Positions 23,547-32,371 of a stretch of DNA of 64,000 nucleotides are shown piece after piece. A program made the translations under genes and the position numbers. A model generated the notes under the pieces. That model was not told the origin of the DNA. It did not search any database and saw only the letters and a program-made list of their open reading frames with translations. The stretch is from Gemmatimonadaceae bacterium (lineage in GTDB: Bacteria; Gemmatimonadota; Gemmatimonadetes; Gemmatimonadales; Gemmatimonadaceae), in the NCBI GenBank assembly GCA_020851035.1, contig JADZDM010000024.1, forward strand, positions 62,001 through 126,000, read 5' to 3'. Positions within the stretch are counted from its first letter, which is position 1, and every line of letters begins with the position of its first letter.

Positions 23547-24056
23547 ATGAACGCACCAACCCGCCCGTCCGTCGTCGACCGCACCGCATTCCTCCGGGTG
23601 CTGGCGGTGTACAAGTTCGTGCAGACGGCGATCCTGGTGGCGCTCGGGCTGGCCACGGTGCGGCTGGTACGCCCGGAGGTGGCGGCGGCGTTCGAGCAGT
23701 GGGTGCAGGACCTGCCCGTCGGCTACGTGCAGCACGTGTCCGAGCGGTTTCTCGGGTGGATCTCCGGCCCGCAGACGCACCGCGTGCTGATCCTGGGTGG
23801 CGCGCTCTTCGCGTACTCGGCGCTCTTCCTGGTGGAGGCCGTGGGGCTCTGGCTGCAGCGGCGCTGGGCCGAGTGGCTGACGGTGGTGGCCACCGGGCTG
23901 CTCATCCCGCCGGAGGTCTACGAGTGCTTCATGCACCCGTCCACGACGCTCTTCGTGCTGCTGTTCGTGAACGTGACCGTGGTCTGGCTGCTCGCGAAGC
24001 GGCTGCAGCACGAACTGGCGGGGACGATCCCCACCGGACGGGCCCCCGCGCCCTGA
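23547..24056 (+). CDS. DUF2127 family integral membrane protein
   Basis: A 169-aa membrane protein. The ATG at 23547 gives the family-like N-terminus VVDRTAFLRVLAVYKFVQTAI; an open extension upstream overlaps the promoter region of the divergent SET gene. Hydrophobic helices lie at about 15-40, 75-100 (LILGGALFAYSALFLVEAVG), 105-125 and 130-150. The motif LLIPPEVYE in the third helix is characteristic of the DUF2127 family. The function is unknown. It is divergently transcribed from the SET-domain gene with 81 bases between the start codons. Confidence 0.82.
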   Translation: MNAPTRPSVVDRTAFLRVLAVYKFVQTAILVALGLATVRLVRPEVAAAFEQWVQDLPVGYVQHVSERFLGWISGPQTHRVLILGGALFAYSALFLVEAVGLWLQRRWAEWLTVVATGLLIPPEVYECFMHPSTTLFVLLFVNVTVVWLLAKRLQHELAGTIPTGRAPAP

Positions 24057-24187
24057 GCCTGCGCCGGCCCGCTGCGGCCTGACGGACGGGAGCGCGACGG
24101 AAGCGCCTGTTTGCCGCCCGGGGGCGCCGGACGAGGGCCGGAACGCCTGCTGCGGGACGCCTCCGCACCGGCCCAGATCGGACCGCG

Positions 24188-24204
24188 GGGCCGTTTTTCG
24201 GCCC
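24188..24204 (+). promoter_or_regulatory. small leader hairpin before the deaD-like gene
   Basis: GGGCCG-TTTTT-CGGCCC, a perfect 6-bp stem with a T5 loop, 24-40 bases upstream of the helicase start codon. It could be a leader structure of the kind that modulates RNA-helicase mRNAs; it may equally end the preceding transcript, although no T-run follows. Confidence 0.3.
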
Positions 24205-24227
24205 TGGCCGGTGTACCTTCATAAGCT

Positions 24228-26036
24228 ATGACATCAAGTCCCACAAGTTCAGAACTCTCCACCGATACCGGCTTTGCCGGCCTCGGTCTCGATGCACGAC
24301 TCGTTGGCGCACTCGCCGGTCTTGGCTACGAGGAACCCACCCCGATCCAGAGCGCGGCGATTCCGCCGCTGCTCGCGGGGCATGACATCCTCGCGCAGGC
24401 CGCCACCGGCACCGGCAAGACGGCAGCCTTCGCGCTGCCGCTGCTGCACCTCGTCGACACCGGTGCGCCGGCGCGCACCCGCACGAAGGCGCTGATCCTC
24501 ACCCCCACCCGCGAGCGGGCCATGCAGGTCGCGGAGGCGGTGCACCGGTACGGGAAGGCGATGGGCATCATCGCGCTGCCGATCTACGGCGGCTCGGCGA
24601 TGGACACGCAGATCCGCGCGCTCCGCCGCGGCGTCGACGTCGTCGTCGCCACGCCGGGCCGCGCCCTCGACCACATCCGCCGTGGCACGCTGTTGCTCGA
24701 CACGGTGCGGATCGTGGTGCTGGACGAGGCCGACGAGATGCTCGACATGGGCTTCGCCGAGGACCTCGAGGCGATCCTCGCCGCCACGCCGGCCGAGCGC
24801 CAGACGGCGCTGTTCTCGGCCACCGTCGCGCCGCGCATCGCGCAGATCGCGAAGAAGCACCTCCGCAACCCGATCAGCGTCAGGATCGACAAGGCGAAGG
24901 TGGAGCCGGGCCAGACCGCGAAGGTGCGCCAGGTGGCCTACATCGTTCCGCGCGCGCACAAGATGGCCGCCTTGGGCCGCGTGCTGGACGTGGAGCAGCC
25001 GCAGTCGGCGATCATCTTCTGCCGCACGCGCACCGAGGTGGACGAGCTCACCGAGACGATGAACGCCCGCGGCTACCGCTGCGAGGCGTTGCACGGTGGC
25101 CTGAGCCAGGACCAGCGTGACCGCGTGATGAAGAAGTTCCGCGCCGAGAAGACGGACCTGCTGGTGGCCACCGACGTGGCCGCGCGCGGGCTCGACATCC
25201 AGCACGTGTCGCACGTGGTGAACTACGACGTGCCGACGTCGACGGAGGCCTACGTGCACCGCATCGGCCGCACGGGGCGTGCCGGCCGCGAGGGCGTCGC
25301 GATCTCGCTGGCCGAGCCGCGCGAACACCGGATGCTCCGGAACATCGAGCTGGCGACGAAGTCGAAGATCGAGATCGCCACGGTGCCCACCGTCGCCGAC
25401 CTGCGCACCCGCCGCCTGGAGCTGACGAAGGCGTCGCTGCGCGAGGGGATCCTGGCCGGAGACCTGGATGCGTTCCGCAGCATCGTGGAGTCTCTGGCGG
25501 AGGAGTTCGACGTGATGGACGTCGCGGCCGCCGCGGTGAAGCAGCTGGAGCTGGCGAACGGCGGCAGCGCCGACGAGAAGGAGATTCCCGCCGTCGAGCC
25601 GCGCCGGGACCGCCCGGAGCGCAGCGAGCGCACGCCCACGCCGCACCGCGGCTCGGCCGAGCGCACGAGCACGCGTTTCGAGCGCAACGAGCGCCCGGAG
25701 CGCGCACCGCGCACCGATCGTCCCGAGCGCACGGAGCGGCCCGAGCGCCCCGGCGCCGACGGCGAGCGTCCCGCCCGCCCGGCACGCAAGCCGCAGTGGG
25801 ATGTCGCACGACTCTATGTCGGCGCCGGCCGCCTGGCGCGGGTCCGTCCGGGCGACCTGGTCGGTGCCATTGCCAACGAGTTGCAGCTCGACGCCAGCGT
25901 GGTGGGGGCGATCCAGATCCAGGACAAGTTCTCGATCGTCGAGGTGCCGGACGAGATCGCCGACGACATCATCGACGCGCTCCGCAACACCACCATCAAG
26001 GGCAAGCGCGTCGTGGTCCGTCGCGACCGCTCCTGA
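24228..26036 (+). CDS. deaD: DEAD-box RNA helicase with DbpA RNA-binding domain
   Basis: A 602-aa DeaD/CsdA-type helicase. The Q motif is near residues 34-38 (PTPIQ); Walker A ATGTGKT at about 60, DEAD at 166-169 (DEADEMLDMGF), SAT, and motif VI HRIGRTGRAG at about 344. A low-complexity linker (about 455-525) is packed with Arg-Pro-Glu-Arg repeats. The last 75 residues (VARLYVGAGRLARVRPGDL to the end) are a DbpA-type RNA-recognition domain ending VVVRRDRS. Such enzymes remodel structured rRNA and mRNA, often in the cold. The gene appears monocistronic. A second DEAD-box protein, RhlE-like, is encoded at 60.9 kb, so their roles are divided. Confidence 0.9.
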   Translation: MTSSPTSSELSTDTGFAGLGLDARLVGALAGLGYEEPTPIQSAAIPPLLAGHDILAQAATGTGKTAAFALPLLHLVDTGAPARTRTKALILTPTRERAMQVAEAVHRYGKAMGIIALPIYGGSAMDTQIRALRRGVDVVVATPGRALDHIRRGTLLLDTVRIVVLDEADEMLDMGFAEDLEAILAATPAERQTALFSATVAPRIAQIAKKHLRNPISVRIDKAKVEPGQTAKVRQVAYIVPRAHKMAALGRVLDVEQPQSAIIFCRTRTEVDELTETMNARGYRCEALHGGLSQDQRDRVMKKFRAEKTDLLVATDVAARGLDIQHVSHVVNYDVPTSTEAYVHRIGRTGRAGREGVAISLAEPREHRMLRNIELATKSKIEIATVPTVADLRTRRLELTKASLREGILAGDLDAFRSIVESLAEEFDVMDVAAAAVKQLELANGGSADEKEIPAVEPRRDRPERSERTPTPHRGSAERTSTRFERNERPERAPRTDRPERTERPERPGADGERPARPARKPQWDVARLYVGAGRLARVRPGDLVGAIANELQLDASVVGAIQIQDKFSIVEVPDEIADDIIDALRNTTIKGKRVVVRRDRS

Positions 26037-26077
26037 CTTCTACGCCCCTGCGGCATCGTCAGGAGCAACCGCTTCAC

Positions 26078-26278
26078 CGCAAAGTCGCAAAGGGCGCGAA
26101 GGGCGCAAAGGGGTCGGTGAACACGGCAGGCCTCTGCTTCCTTTGCGGCAACGAAAAATGCTGTAGGAACTGCGCGCACGATCACGCAGTTCCTAGAGCA
26201 TCTTCAGTTGCGATGGGCGCAAAGGTTTGAGGTCGGCGCAGACCCCTTTGCGTCCTCCGTGCCCTTTGCGCCTTTGCG
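26078..26278. repeat. dispersed nested palindrome, copy 5
   Basis: About 200 bp filling the gap between the convergent helicase and lgt genes. Outer 38-bp arms built from CGCAAAGG phrases (26078-26115 and 26241-26278) match at about 33 of 38 positions. The inner perfect 11-bp pair is TAGGAACTGCG (26164-26174) and CGCAGTTCCTA (26185-26195). Shares the GGAACTGC...GCAGTTCC core with the other copies but has a different arm sequence. Confidence 0.8.
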
Positions 26279-26297
26279 TCAATGCTGTTCAAGACGC

Positions 26298-27116
26298 TCA
26301 GGCCGCAGCAGGAGCCGGCGTGCGCACAGGTTGGCGGTAGACCCATGACGCGACCGCGACGCCGGCAACGATCATCAGCGTCGAGAGCAGCTGCCCCATG
26401 GTGATGCCGCCGGCGAGGAAGCCGAGCTGGGCGTCGGGCTGCCGCGTGAACTCGACCAGGATGCGCACGACGCCATAGCCGATGAGGAACGCCGTGCCGC
26501 CCACACCGGGACGCCACCATCCCTCGCGCCGCGCCTTTGCCTCGAGCCACCAGAGGAAGCTGCCGAGGATGATGCCCTCGCCGAGCATCTCGTAGAGCTG
26601 GGACGGGTGGCGCGGCACCTGCTGCGGGTCGGTGGGGAAGACCATCGCCCACGGCACGTCGGACTGGCGGCCGTACAGCTCGGCGTTGATGAAGTTGCCG
26701 ATGCGGCCGAAGGTGAGGCCCGGCGCGGCGCAGAGCGCGAGCGCGTCGGTGAGGTACATCAGGTCGATGCGGAAGTGCCGCGCGGCCCACCAGCACGCCA
26801 CCACCATTCCCAGCGCCGCGCCGTGAAACGAGAGGCCGCCGTTCCAGACCTTGAGCCACTCCACACCGGTCAGCAGGCTGCGGTCGTACACCAGCACGTA
26901 CATCGCGCGGGCACCGAGCAGCATCCCGATGAACAGCGCCGTGAGCCAGGTGTCGAGCCCTTCCTGCGTCAGCGGCAGGGTGCCGTCCTTGATGCGCTTC
27001 CGGGCCAGCCGCGCGCCGGCGATGTAGCCGAACACGTACATCAGCCCGTACCAGCGCACGCGCAGGGGGCCGATGTGGATGAGGTCGGGCGAGAGCTTCG
27101 GATAGGGCCAGGTCAT
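26298..27116 (-). CDS. lgt: prolipoprotein diacylglyceryl transferase
   Basis: A 272-aa inner-membrane enzyme that attaches a diacylglyceryl group from phosphatidylglycerol to the cysteine of prolipoproteins, the first step of lipoprotein maturation. The Lgt signature GRIGNFINAELYGR is intact near residues 140-153. Other conserved blocks are IGPLRVRWYGLMYVFGY at the N-terminus, GGLSFHGAALG, and RHPSQLYEMLGEG. Seven hydrophobic helices are predicted. Length is slightly shorter than E. coli Lgt. The start at 27116 is the first ATG and gives the expected N-terminus. Many lipoproteins in this window depend on it. It is a single gene. Confidence 0.95.
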   Translation of the reverse strand: MTWPYPKLSPDLIHIGPLRVRWYGLMYVFGYIAGARLARKRIKDGTLPLTQEGLDTWLTALFIGMLLGARAMYVLVYDRSLLTGVEWLKVWNGGLSFHGAALGMVVACWWAARHFRIDLMYLTDALALCAAPGLTFGRIGNFINAELYGRQSDVPWAMVFPTDPQQVPRHPSQLYEMLGEGIILGSFLWWLEAKARREGWWRPGVGGTAFLIGYGVVRILVEFTRQPDAQLGFLAGGITMGQLLSTLMIVAGVAVASWVYRQPVRTPAPAAA

Positions 27117-27242
27117 CTGCCCAATCTAAAGGCCCGCGCCGGGGCCGGCAGCCTGCGGTCTGGCGGCGTTGGAAATCCTCGCGATACCGCTGGTACTGCT
27201 GCGTTTTCCGCACTGCCAGGCCACGGAATTCCTGCCAGCCTC

Positions 27243-27268
27243 TCGTGTCACGAATCTGCGGGACACGA
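27243..27268 (-). terminator. hairpin after kdpE
   Basis: TCGTGTC (27243-27249) and GACACGA (27262-27268), a perfect 7-bp stem with a 12-nt loop, immediately beyond the kdpE stop codon on the minus strand. It should end the kdp transcript. Confidence 0.5.
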
Positions 27269-27270
27269 CA

Positions 27271-27978
27271 CTAGCCCGGTTCGACGTCGTCACGGAGCCG
27301 GTAGCCCACGCCGGGCTCGGTTTGCAGCAGCCGTGGCCGCGCGGTGTCGGCCTCGATCTTCCGCCGGAGCTGGGCCACCACCACGCGCAGGTTCTGCGTG
27401 TCGTCCACCACGTGGTTGCCCCAGACCTCGCGCACCAGCAGCCGCTGCGTGCAGACCATGCCGGCGTGCCGGATCAGGGTCGTGAGCAGCTTGTACTCGG
27501 TGGGGCTGAGGTGGGTTTCCTCGCCAGCCACGGTGACGAGGCGCCTGACGAGGTCCACCGCCAGGGTGCCGGCACGGAAGGTGGCCTGCGCCGGCTGCGT
27601 GGCCCGCGCGGCATGCCGCAGCGCCACGCGCATCCGCGCCAGCAGCTCTCCCACGCTGAACGGCTTCGTAAGGTAGTCGTCCGCCCCCGCGTCGAGCGCG
27701 GCGATCTTGTCGTTCTCCAGCTCCCGCGCCGACAGCACGATGATCGGCACGGCGCTCCACTCGCGGATGCGGCGGGTGGCGTCGAGGCCATCGCCGTCGG
27801 GGAGCCCGAGGTCGAGCAGGATCAGGTCGGGATTCCGCGCCGCGGCCTGCGCGAGGCCGTCGTGCATCGTCGCCGTCTCGACCAGCCGGTACTCGTGCGC
27901 GGGCAGCGCCGAGCGCAGGAAGCGCCGCATCTGCGGCTCGTCCTCGATGAGCAGGACCAGCGGGCCGGCCTGCGTCAT
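27271..27978 (-). CDS. kdpE: KdpE response regulator
   Basis: A 235-aa OmpR/PhoB-type response regulator. The receiver domain spans about residues 6-120: acidic pair IEDE at 11-14, phospho-acceptor Asp56 in LLDLGLPDGDG, and the conserved Lys105 in LTKPF. The winged-helix DNA-binding domain spans about 130-230 (LSPTEYKLLTTLIRHAGM, then HVVDDTQNLRVVVAQLRRKI). It is phosphorylated by KdpD, whose stop codon overlaps this start by 4 bases, and should activate the kdp operon at low potassium or osmotic stress. A candidate binding site with 11-bp direct repeats lies upstream of the operon at 36435-36452. Confidence 0.95.
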   Translation of the reverse strand: MTQAGPLVLLIEDEPQMRRFLRSALPAHEYRLVETATMHDGLAQAAARNPDLILLDLGLPDGDGLDATRRIREWSAVPIIVLSARELENDKIAALDAGADDYLTKPFSVGELLARMRVALRHAARATQPAQATFRAGTLAVDLVRRLVTVAGEETHLSPTEYKLLTTLIRHAGMVCTQRLLVREVWGNHVVDDTQNLRVVVAQLRRKIEADTARPRLLQTEPGVGYRLRDDVEPG

Positions 27979-30665
27979 GCGGTGACGTCGTCGTCGGGAC
28001 CGTCGTGGGGCATGCCGACAATGTGCGCCGGCGGCTCGCCGGCGGGCAACGAGAAGCGCACCACGGTGCCACCGCCGTCGCGCGCCTCGAGCCAGATCCT
28101 GCCGCCGTGCGCCAGCACGATGCCGCGACAGATGGTGAGCCCCAGCCCCACGCCCGGCGTCTCCGTCGAGTGCTCGATGCGGTGGAACTTGTCGAACACC
28201 GCCAGCGCCTGGCCCGGCGGGATGCCGATGCCGCGGTCACTCACGCTGACGGTCACGGTGTCGCGGGCTGCGGTGGCGCCGATCGCGATCGGCGAACCCG
28301 CCGGCGAGTACTTGAGCGCGTTCTCGAGCAGGTTGATGAGCACCTGCTCCACCAGGATCGCGTCGATGCAGACCAGCGGGAGTGCGACCGGCAGCGACAC
28401 GGTCACCTCGCGGCCGGCGAGGCGCTCGTCGAGTCGCAGCAACGCCACGCTCACCACCTCCTCCAGCGGCTGCCACTCCTGGTGCACGCTGAGCGCCCCG
28501 GTCTCGACGCGGATCATGTCGAGCAGGTTGCCGACCATGCGCGTCATGCGGCGCGATTCCTCCACGATCGCCTGCGCGAGGTCACGCCGGGTCTCGTCAC
28601 CGAGGGTGGTGCCGGCGTCCGCGAGGCTGCTGGCGGCACCCTCGATGGCGCCGAGCGGCGTGCGCAGGTCGTGCGAGAGGGAGCTGAGCAGCGACGTCCG
28701 CAGCCGCTCGGCCTCCACCTCCACGCGGGCCAGCTCGGTGCCCTCGGCGAGCCGCACCCGCTCGAGGGCGATGGCGGCCTGCGTGGCGAATGATTCCAGC
28801 AGCTGCCGGCGCGCCGGGTCCGACACGTCGCGCGGATCGGCCGGCGCCATCCGCAGCACGCCATGCGCCACGTCGGAGGCCACCAGCGGCAGGTAGAGCG
28901 CCGGGCTGGCCGGCAGGGTCTGCGTCCCCATGCCCGCCATCTGGCGGTGTTCGAAGGCCCAGCGCTCCACGCCGTCGTCGGAGTCCAGCGCGCCATCGTC
29001 GCGGCGCAGGCTCACCCGTGAGCTGCCCGGCACCACGCTGGTGCTGTGCCGCTCGAGCGCGGCCGAGATCTCCGCCGGTGCCCGCGCGGCGCTGAGGTCG
29101 GAGGAAAGCGAGAATGCGGCCGCGGTGCGCGCCTCCCGTGCGCGCGCGGCGTCGGCCTGCGCACGGAGCGTGCCCGTGAGCCGGCTCACCAGCACTGCCA
29201 CCACCAGCATCATCGCGAACGTGAGCAGGTAGTTCGCATCGCTCACCGCCAGCGTGTAGAACGGCGGCACGAAGCAGAGGTCGAACGCGAGGATCGCGAG
29301 CACCGAGGCGAACAGGGCGGGCCGGTACTGCGTGCGGCTGCCGATGATGGCGATGCCGAGGATGTAGAGCATCGCGACGTCGGTCGTGCTGACACGTGCA
29401 CGCAGCAGCAGGCCGATGGCGGTGACGATCCCCACCACCACCGTGGCCTGCAGGTAGCCGGACAGGCGCGGCGCCGGTGCATGCTGCGCCGCGGTGGCAC
29501 TGCCGTCCCCGCGCGGCGCATCGGCTGCGACCACCATCACGTCCACGCTGGTCACGCGCTGGGCCACGGCGTCCAGCAGTGACCGGCGCCAGGGCGCCCA
29601 GGCGCGCCGTCGGGGCTGGCCGAGCACCAGCCGGGTGACGTTGTTCGCCCCCACGAACCCGGCAACGGCATCGGCGACATCGTCGTTCGCGAGGGTCACG
29701 GCCCGCGCGCCGAGGCGCTCGGCCAGCTGCAGGTGTGCGGCCACCGTGGCGCGGTCGTCGTCGCTGAACCCGCCGGCCATCACCGGCTCCACGCTGAGCG
29801 CGATCCACTCGGCGTCGAGCGCCTCGGCGAGCCGGCGCGCGCGGCGCACGATGCGGTCGTCGTCGGGCCGGCGTCCCACGCACGCCAGCACGCGGTCGGT
29901 GGCGGCCCACGTGTCACGGATGCCGCTGCGCTGCATCCAGCCGCGCATGTCGGCGTCCACGCGCGACGCCGTGCGGCGCAGCGCCAGCTCGCGCAGCGCG
30001 AGCAGGTTCCCGCGGCGGAAGAACCGGTCCAGTGCGCGTGCCGCCTGCTCGGGCACGTACACCTTGCCGTCGCGCAGGCGCTCGATCAGCACCTCCGGCG
30101 ACACGTCCACCAGCTCGATCTCGTCGGCATGCTCGATCACGCTGTCAGGCACCGTCTCGCGGACGGTGATGCCGGTGACCTGCGCCACCACGTCGTTCAG
30201 GCTCTCGACGTGCTGCACGTTGAGGGTGCTGTAGACGTCGATCCCGGCGTCGAGCAGCTCGTCCACGTCCTGCCAGCGCTTGGCATGGCGGCTGCCGGGG
30301 GCGTTGGTGTGCGCCAGTTCGTCGAGCAGCAGGAGCGCGGGGCGGCGCGCCATGGCGGCGTCGAGGTCGAACTCCTCGAGCACGATGCCGCGGTGCTCCA
30401 CCGTCCGCCGCGGCAGGATGGGCAGCCCCTCGGTCAGGCGCTGCGTCTCGCGCCGCCCGTGCGTCTCCACGATGCCGATGACCACGTCCACGCCCTCGTC
30501 GCGACGGGCGGCGGCTGCCTCGAGCATCGTGAAGGTCTTGCCCACGCCCGGGGCCGCACCGAAGAACAGCTTGAACCGGCCGCGCGTGCGTGCCTCATCG
30601 CCCTCCTCACGCAGCCGGTGCAGCAACGCGTCAGGATCGGGGCGCCCGTCGCGCGGCTCGACCAT
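27975..30665 (-). CDS. kdpD: KdpD osmosensitive potassium-channel sensor kinase
   Basis: An 896-aa full-length KdpD. The N-terminal KdpD domain (about residues 28-235) has Walker A GAAPGVGKT at 36-44 and ALLLLDELAHTN. A universal-stress-protein domain lies at about 255-380. The four-helix DUF4118 membrane region is at about 403-500. A GAF-like segment follows at about 520-640. The histidine-kinase core has the phospho-acceptor His665 in SSLSHDLRTPLGA, the N box NLLENALKY and the G boxes DRGIGIPPG and GVGLGLTIC. It senses potassium and ionic stress in the inner membrane and phosphorylates KdpE. It starts 5 bases downstream of the porin-like gene stop and overlaps kdpE by 4 bases. Confidence 0.95.
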   Translation of the reverse strand: MVEPRDGRPDPDALLHRLREEGDEARTRGRFKLFFGAAPGVGKTFTMLEAAAARRDEGVDVVIGIVETHGRRETQRLTEGLPILPRRTVEHRGIVLEEFDLDAAMARRPALLLLDELAHTNAPGSRHAKRWQDVDELLDAGIDVYSTLNVQHVESLNDVVAQVTGITVRETVPDSVIEHADEIELVDVSPEVLIERLRDGKVYVPEQAARALDRFFRRGNLLALRELALRRTASRVDADMRGWMQRSGIRDTWAATDRVLACVGRRPDDDRIVRRARRLAEALDAEWIALSVEPVMAGGFSDDDRATVAAHLQLAERLGARAVTLANDDVADAVAGFVGANNVTRLVLGQPRRRAWAPWRRSLLDAVAQRVTSVDVMVVAADAPRGDGSATAAQHAPAPRLSGYLQATVVVGIVTAIGLLLRARVSTTDVAMLYILGIAIIGSRTQYRPALFASVLAILAFDLCFVPPFYTLAVSDANYLLTFAMMLVVAVLVSRLTGTLRAQADAARAREARTAAAFSLSSDLSAARAPAEISAALERHSTSVVPGSSRVSLRRDDGALDSDDGVERWAFEHRQMAGMGTQTLPASPALYLPLVASDVAHGVLRMAPADPRDVSDPARRQLLESFATQAAIALERVRLAEGTELARVEVEAERLRTSLLSSLSHDLRTPLGAIEGAASSLADAGTTLGDETRRDLAQAIVEESRRMTRMVGNLLDMIRVETGALSVHQEWQPLEEVVSVALLRLDERLAGREVTVSLPVALPLVCIDAILVEQVLINLLENALKYSPAGSPIAIGATAARDTVTVSVSDRGIGIPPGQALAVFDKFHRIEHSTETPGVGLGLTICRGIVLAHGGRIWLEARDGGGTVVRFSLPAGEPPAHIVGMPHDGPDDDVTA

Positions 30666-30670
30666 GCCGG

Positions 30671-31747
30671 TCAGAACGCCAGGCTGAGCGACGTCACGAG
30701 CAGGCGGTCACGTGACGACCCGATCGCGGCGCTGCCATGCGCGAGGAGCGGGGAGGAGGTGTGCAGCTCGCGCACCTCCGATCGCCAGCGCACGCCCTCA
30801 TCCAGTGTCACATCCACTCCCAGTGACCCGCCAGTGCCGGTGAATCCCGTCAGCAACCCCGTGCCGATGATCACCTGGTCGGGATCGGCATAGCGCTCGA
30901 GTCGCCCGACCACCGCCACCCGCGCGCTCACCGGCTGCCGCGCGATGCCGACGAGCCCATCCCAGCGCCGGCCACCCTGCGACCCGATGTCGACCTGGCC
31001 CTGCAACTGGGTGCCGGTGGGCAGCACTCCCTTCGCCATCACCTGGTGGAACTGCCGGAGCACGCCGCTGCCGCCGGTGGGGCGCTCGTTGCCGAAGAAG
31101 TTGGCGTAGCTGAGCGTGAGCGCAGGGGAGACGGCCACGTCGATCCGGCCGCCGACGGCCTTGGACCGGTTGTTCTCGGCGATGTTCTGCCAGCCGTTCA
31201 TCACGTGCGCCTGCGCGGTGACACGCGGTGTCGGCTGCCAGGTGAGCTTCACACCCGAGAGATAGTACGGCGAGTAGTCCGCCACCAGCGAGCGCGTGTA
31301 GGTGGGGTTGTCGGATGACGACCAGCCCTCGAGGCCGATGTAGCTCAGGTACACGCCGCCATCGACCCAGGCGTGATCGCCGAGCTTCACGCCGACCACG
31401 GCCTCCTGGATCATCCGTGCGACGTCGGGGCCGCTGGTGGGGCCGCTGCGTGGTTCGCCGGCGTAGTTGACCTGCACCGACGTGCCGGCCTGGATGGCGA
31501 ACCGTGCCCGGAGCGCGCGGCGCTCGACGGTCACGCCGAGCCAGGCGAGGTTCACGTTCACCTCGTCGTGGCGCACGGCCTGGGTGGTGAACTGCCGTTC
31601 GCCATCCACGGGCCGGTTGGAGTCCCAGGCGTAGTAGGTGTCGATGAAGCCGTTGAATCGGATGCGGGTGGCGGTGTCGGCCACCTGCGCGCCGAGGGCG
31701 CCGGTGAGCAGCGCGAGGGCGGCGGCGAGGCAGAGTGGGCGGATCAT
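30671..31747 (-). CDS. outer-membrane porin-like beta-barrel within the kdp operon
   Basis: A 358-aa outer-membrane barrel of the OmpL-like beta-barrel porin-2 (bbp2) type. The signal peptide is MIRPLCLAAALALLTGALGA, cleaved near residue 20. The mature part starts RIRFNGFIDTYYAWDSNRP and has alternating amphipathic strands, ending in LSLAF with a terminal Phe. The ATG at 31747 overlaps the kdpC stop codon by 4 bases (ATGA), and its own stop lies 5 bases before kdpD. It is therefore translated as part of the kdp operon. I infer it may let potassium or small osmolytes cross the outer membrane for the Kdp pump; direct evidence for this is lacking. Confidence 0.82.
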   Translation of the reverse strand: MIRPLCLAAALALLTGALGAQVADTATRIRFNGFIDTYYAWDSNRPVDGERQFTTQAVRHDEVNVNLAWLGVTVERRALRARFAIQAGTSVQVNYAGEPRSGPTSGPDVARMIQEAVVGVKLGDHAWVDGGVYLSYIGLEGWSSSDNPTYTRSLVADYSPYYLSGVKLTWQPTPRVTAQAHVMNGWQNIAENNRSKAVGGRIDVAVSPALTLSYANFFGNERPTGGSGVLRQFHQVMAKGVLPTGTQLQGQVDIGSQGGRRWDGLVGIARQPVSARVAVVGRLERYADPDQVIIGTGLLTGFTGTGGSLGVDVTLDEGVRWRSEVRELHTSSPLLAHGSAAIGSSRDRLLVTSLSLAF

Positions 31748-32364
31748 GGTGTCATGGTGGGACGAAGAGTCGGGGCCGGCGCGGCGGTCGCGGGGAGGGC
31801 GTCGAGCGCGAGATTGACCTGCAGCACGTTCACGCGTGGTTCGCCGAGCAAGCCGAAGGTACGTGTTGCCGTGCCGGCGTCCACGGCCTGCCGCACGACC
31901 CGGGGGTCCAGGCCGCGGGCCTGCGCGATGCGCGCCACCTGCAGGTCGGCCGCCGCCGGCGACAGGTGGGGATCGAGCCCGCTGCCCGAGGCCGTGACGA
32001 GGTCCGCCGGCACCGGCGTGTCGCCAGCGTCGCCGGCGGCGCGGATGCTGGCCACCCGGGCCCGCACCAGGCTGTCGAGGGCAGGGTTGGTCGGGCCGAG
32101 GTTGGAGCCGGCACTGCCGCGCGCATCGTACGGCCGTGCGATGGCCGACGGGCGACCCCACAGGTAGCGCGGGCTGGTGAATGACTGGCCCACCAGCAGC
32201 GAGCCGCGCACCGTGTCGCGCACGGTGATGAGTGATCCGCGCGACCGCACGGGGAAGGCGGTGGCCGCGATGCCGGTGACCGCGACGGGATACACGATTC
32301 CTGTCAGGAGGGAGAGCACGCCGAGGGCGCGGAGTCCGGGGAGCAGGTCGGGGCGAAGGGACAT
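31744..32364 (-). CDS. kdpC: potassium-transporting ATPase subunit KdpC
   Basis: A 206-aa KdpC, the small subunit that stabilises the KdpFABC complex. One N-terminal helix (about residues 14-35) leads to the periplasmic domain with GSLLVGQSFTSPRYLWGRPS, SAGSNLGPTNP, and the C-terminal HLSPAAADLQVARIAQARGL and VNVLQVNLALD blocks, all diagnostic of KdpC. The start at 32364 is 7 bases after the kdpB stop. The 3' end overlaps the porin-like gene by 4 bases. The extra C-terminal tail (PATAAPAPTLRPTMTP) is Ala/Pro/Thr-rich and longer than usual. Confidence 0.95.
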   Translation of the reverse strand: MSLRPDLLPGLRALGVLSLLTGIVYPVAVTGIAATAFPVRSRGSLITVRDTVRGSLLVGQSFTSPRYLWGRPSAIARPYDARGSAGSNLGPTNPALDSLVRARVASIRAAGDAGDTPVPADLVTASGSGLDPHLSPAAADLQVARIAQARGLDPRVVRQAVDAGTATRTFGLLGEPRVNVLQVNLALDALPATAAPAPTLRPTMTP

Positions 32365-32371
32365 GCGAACC

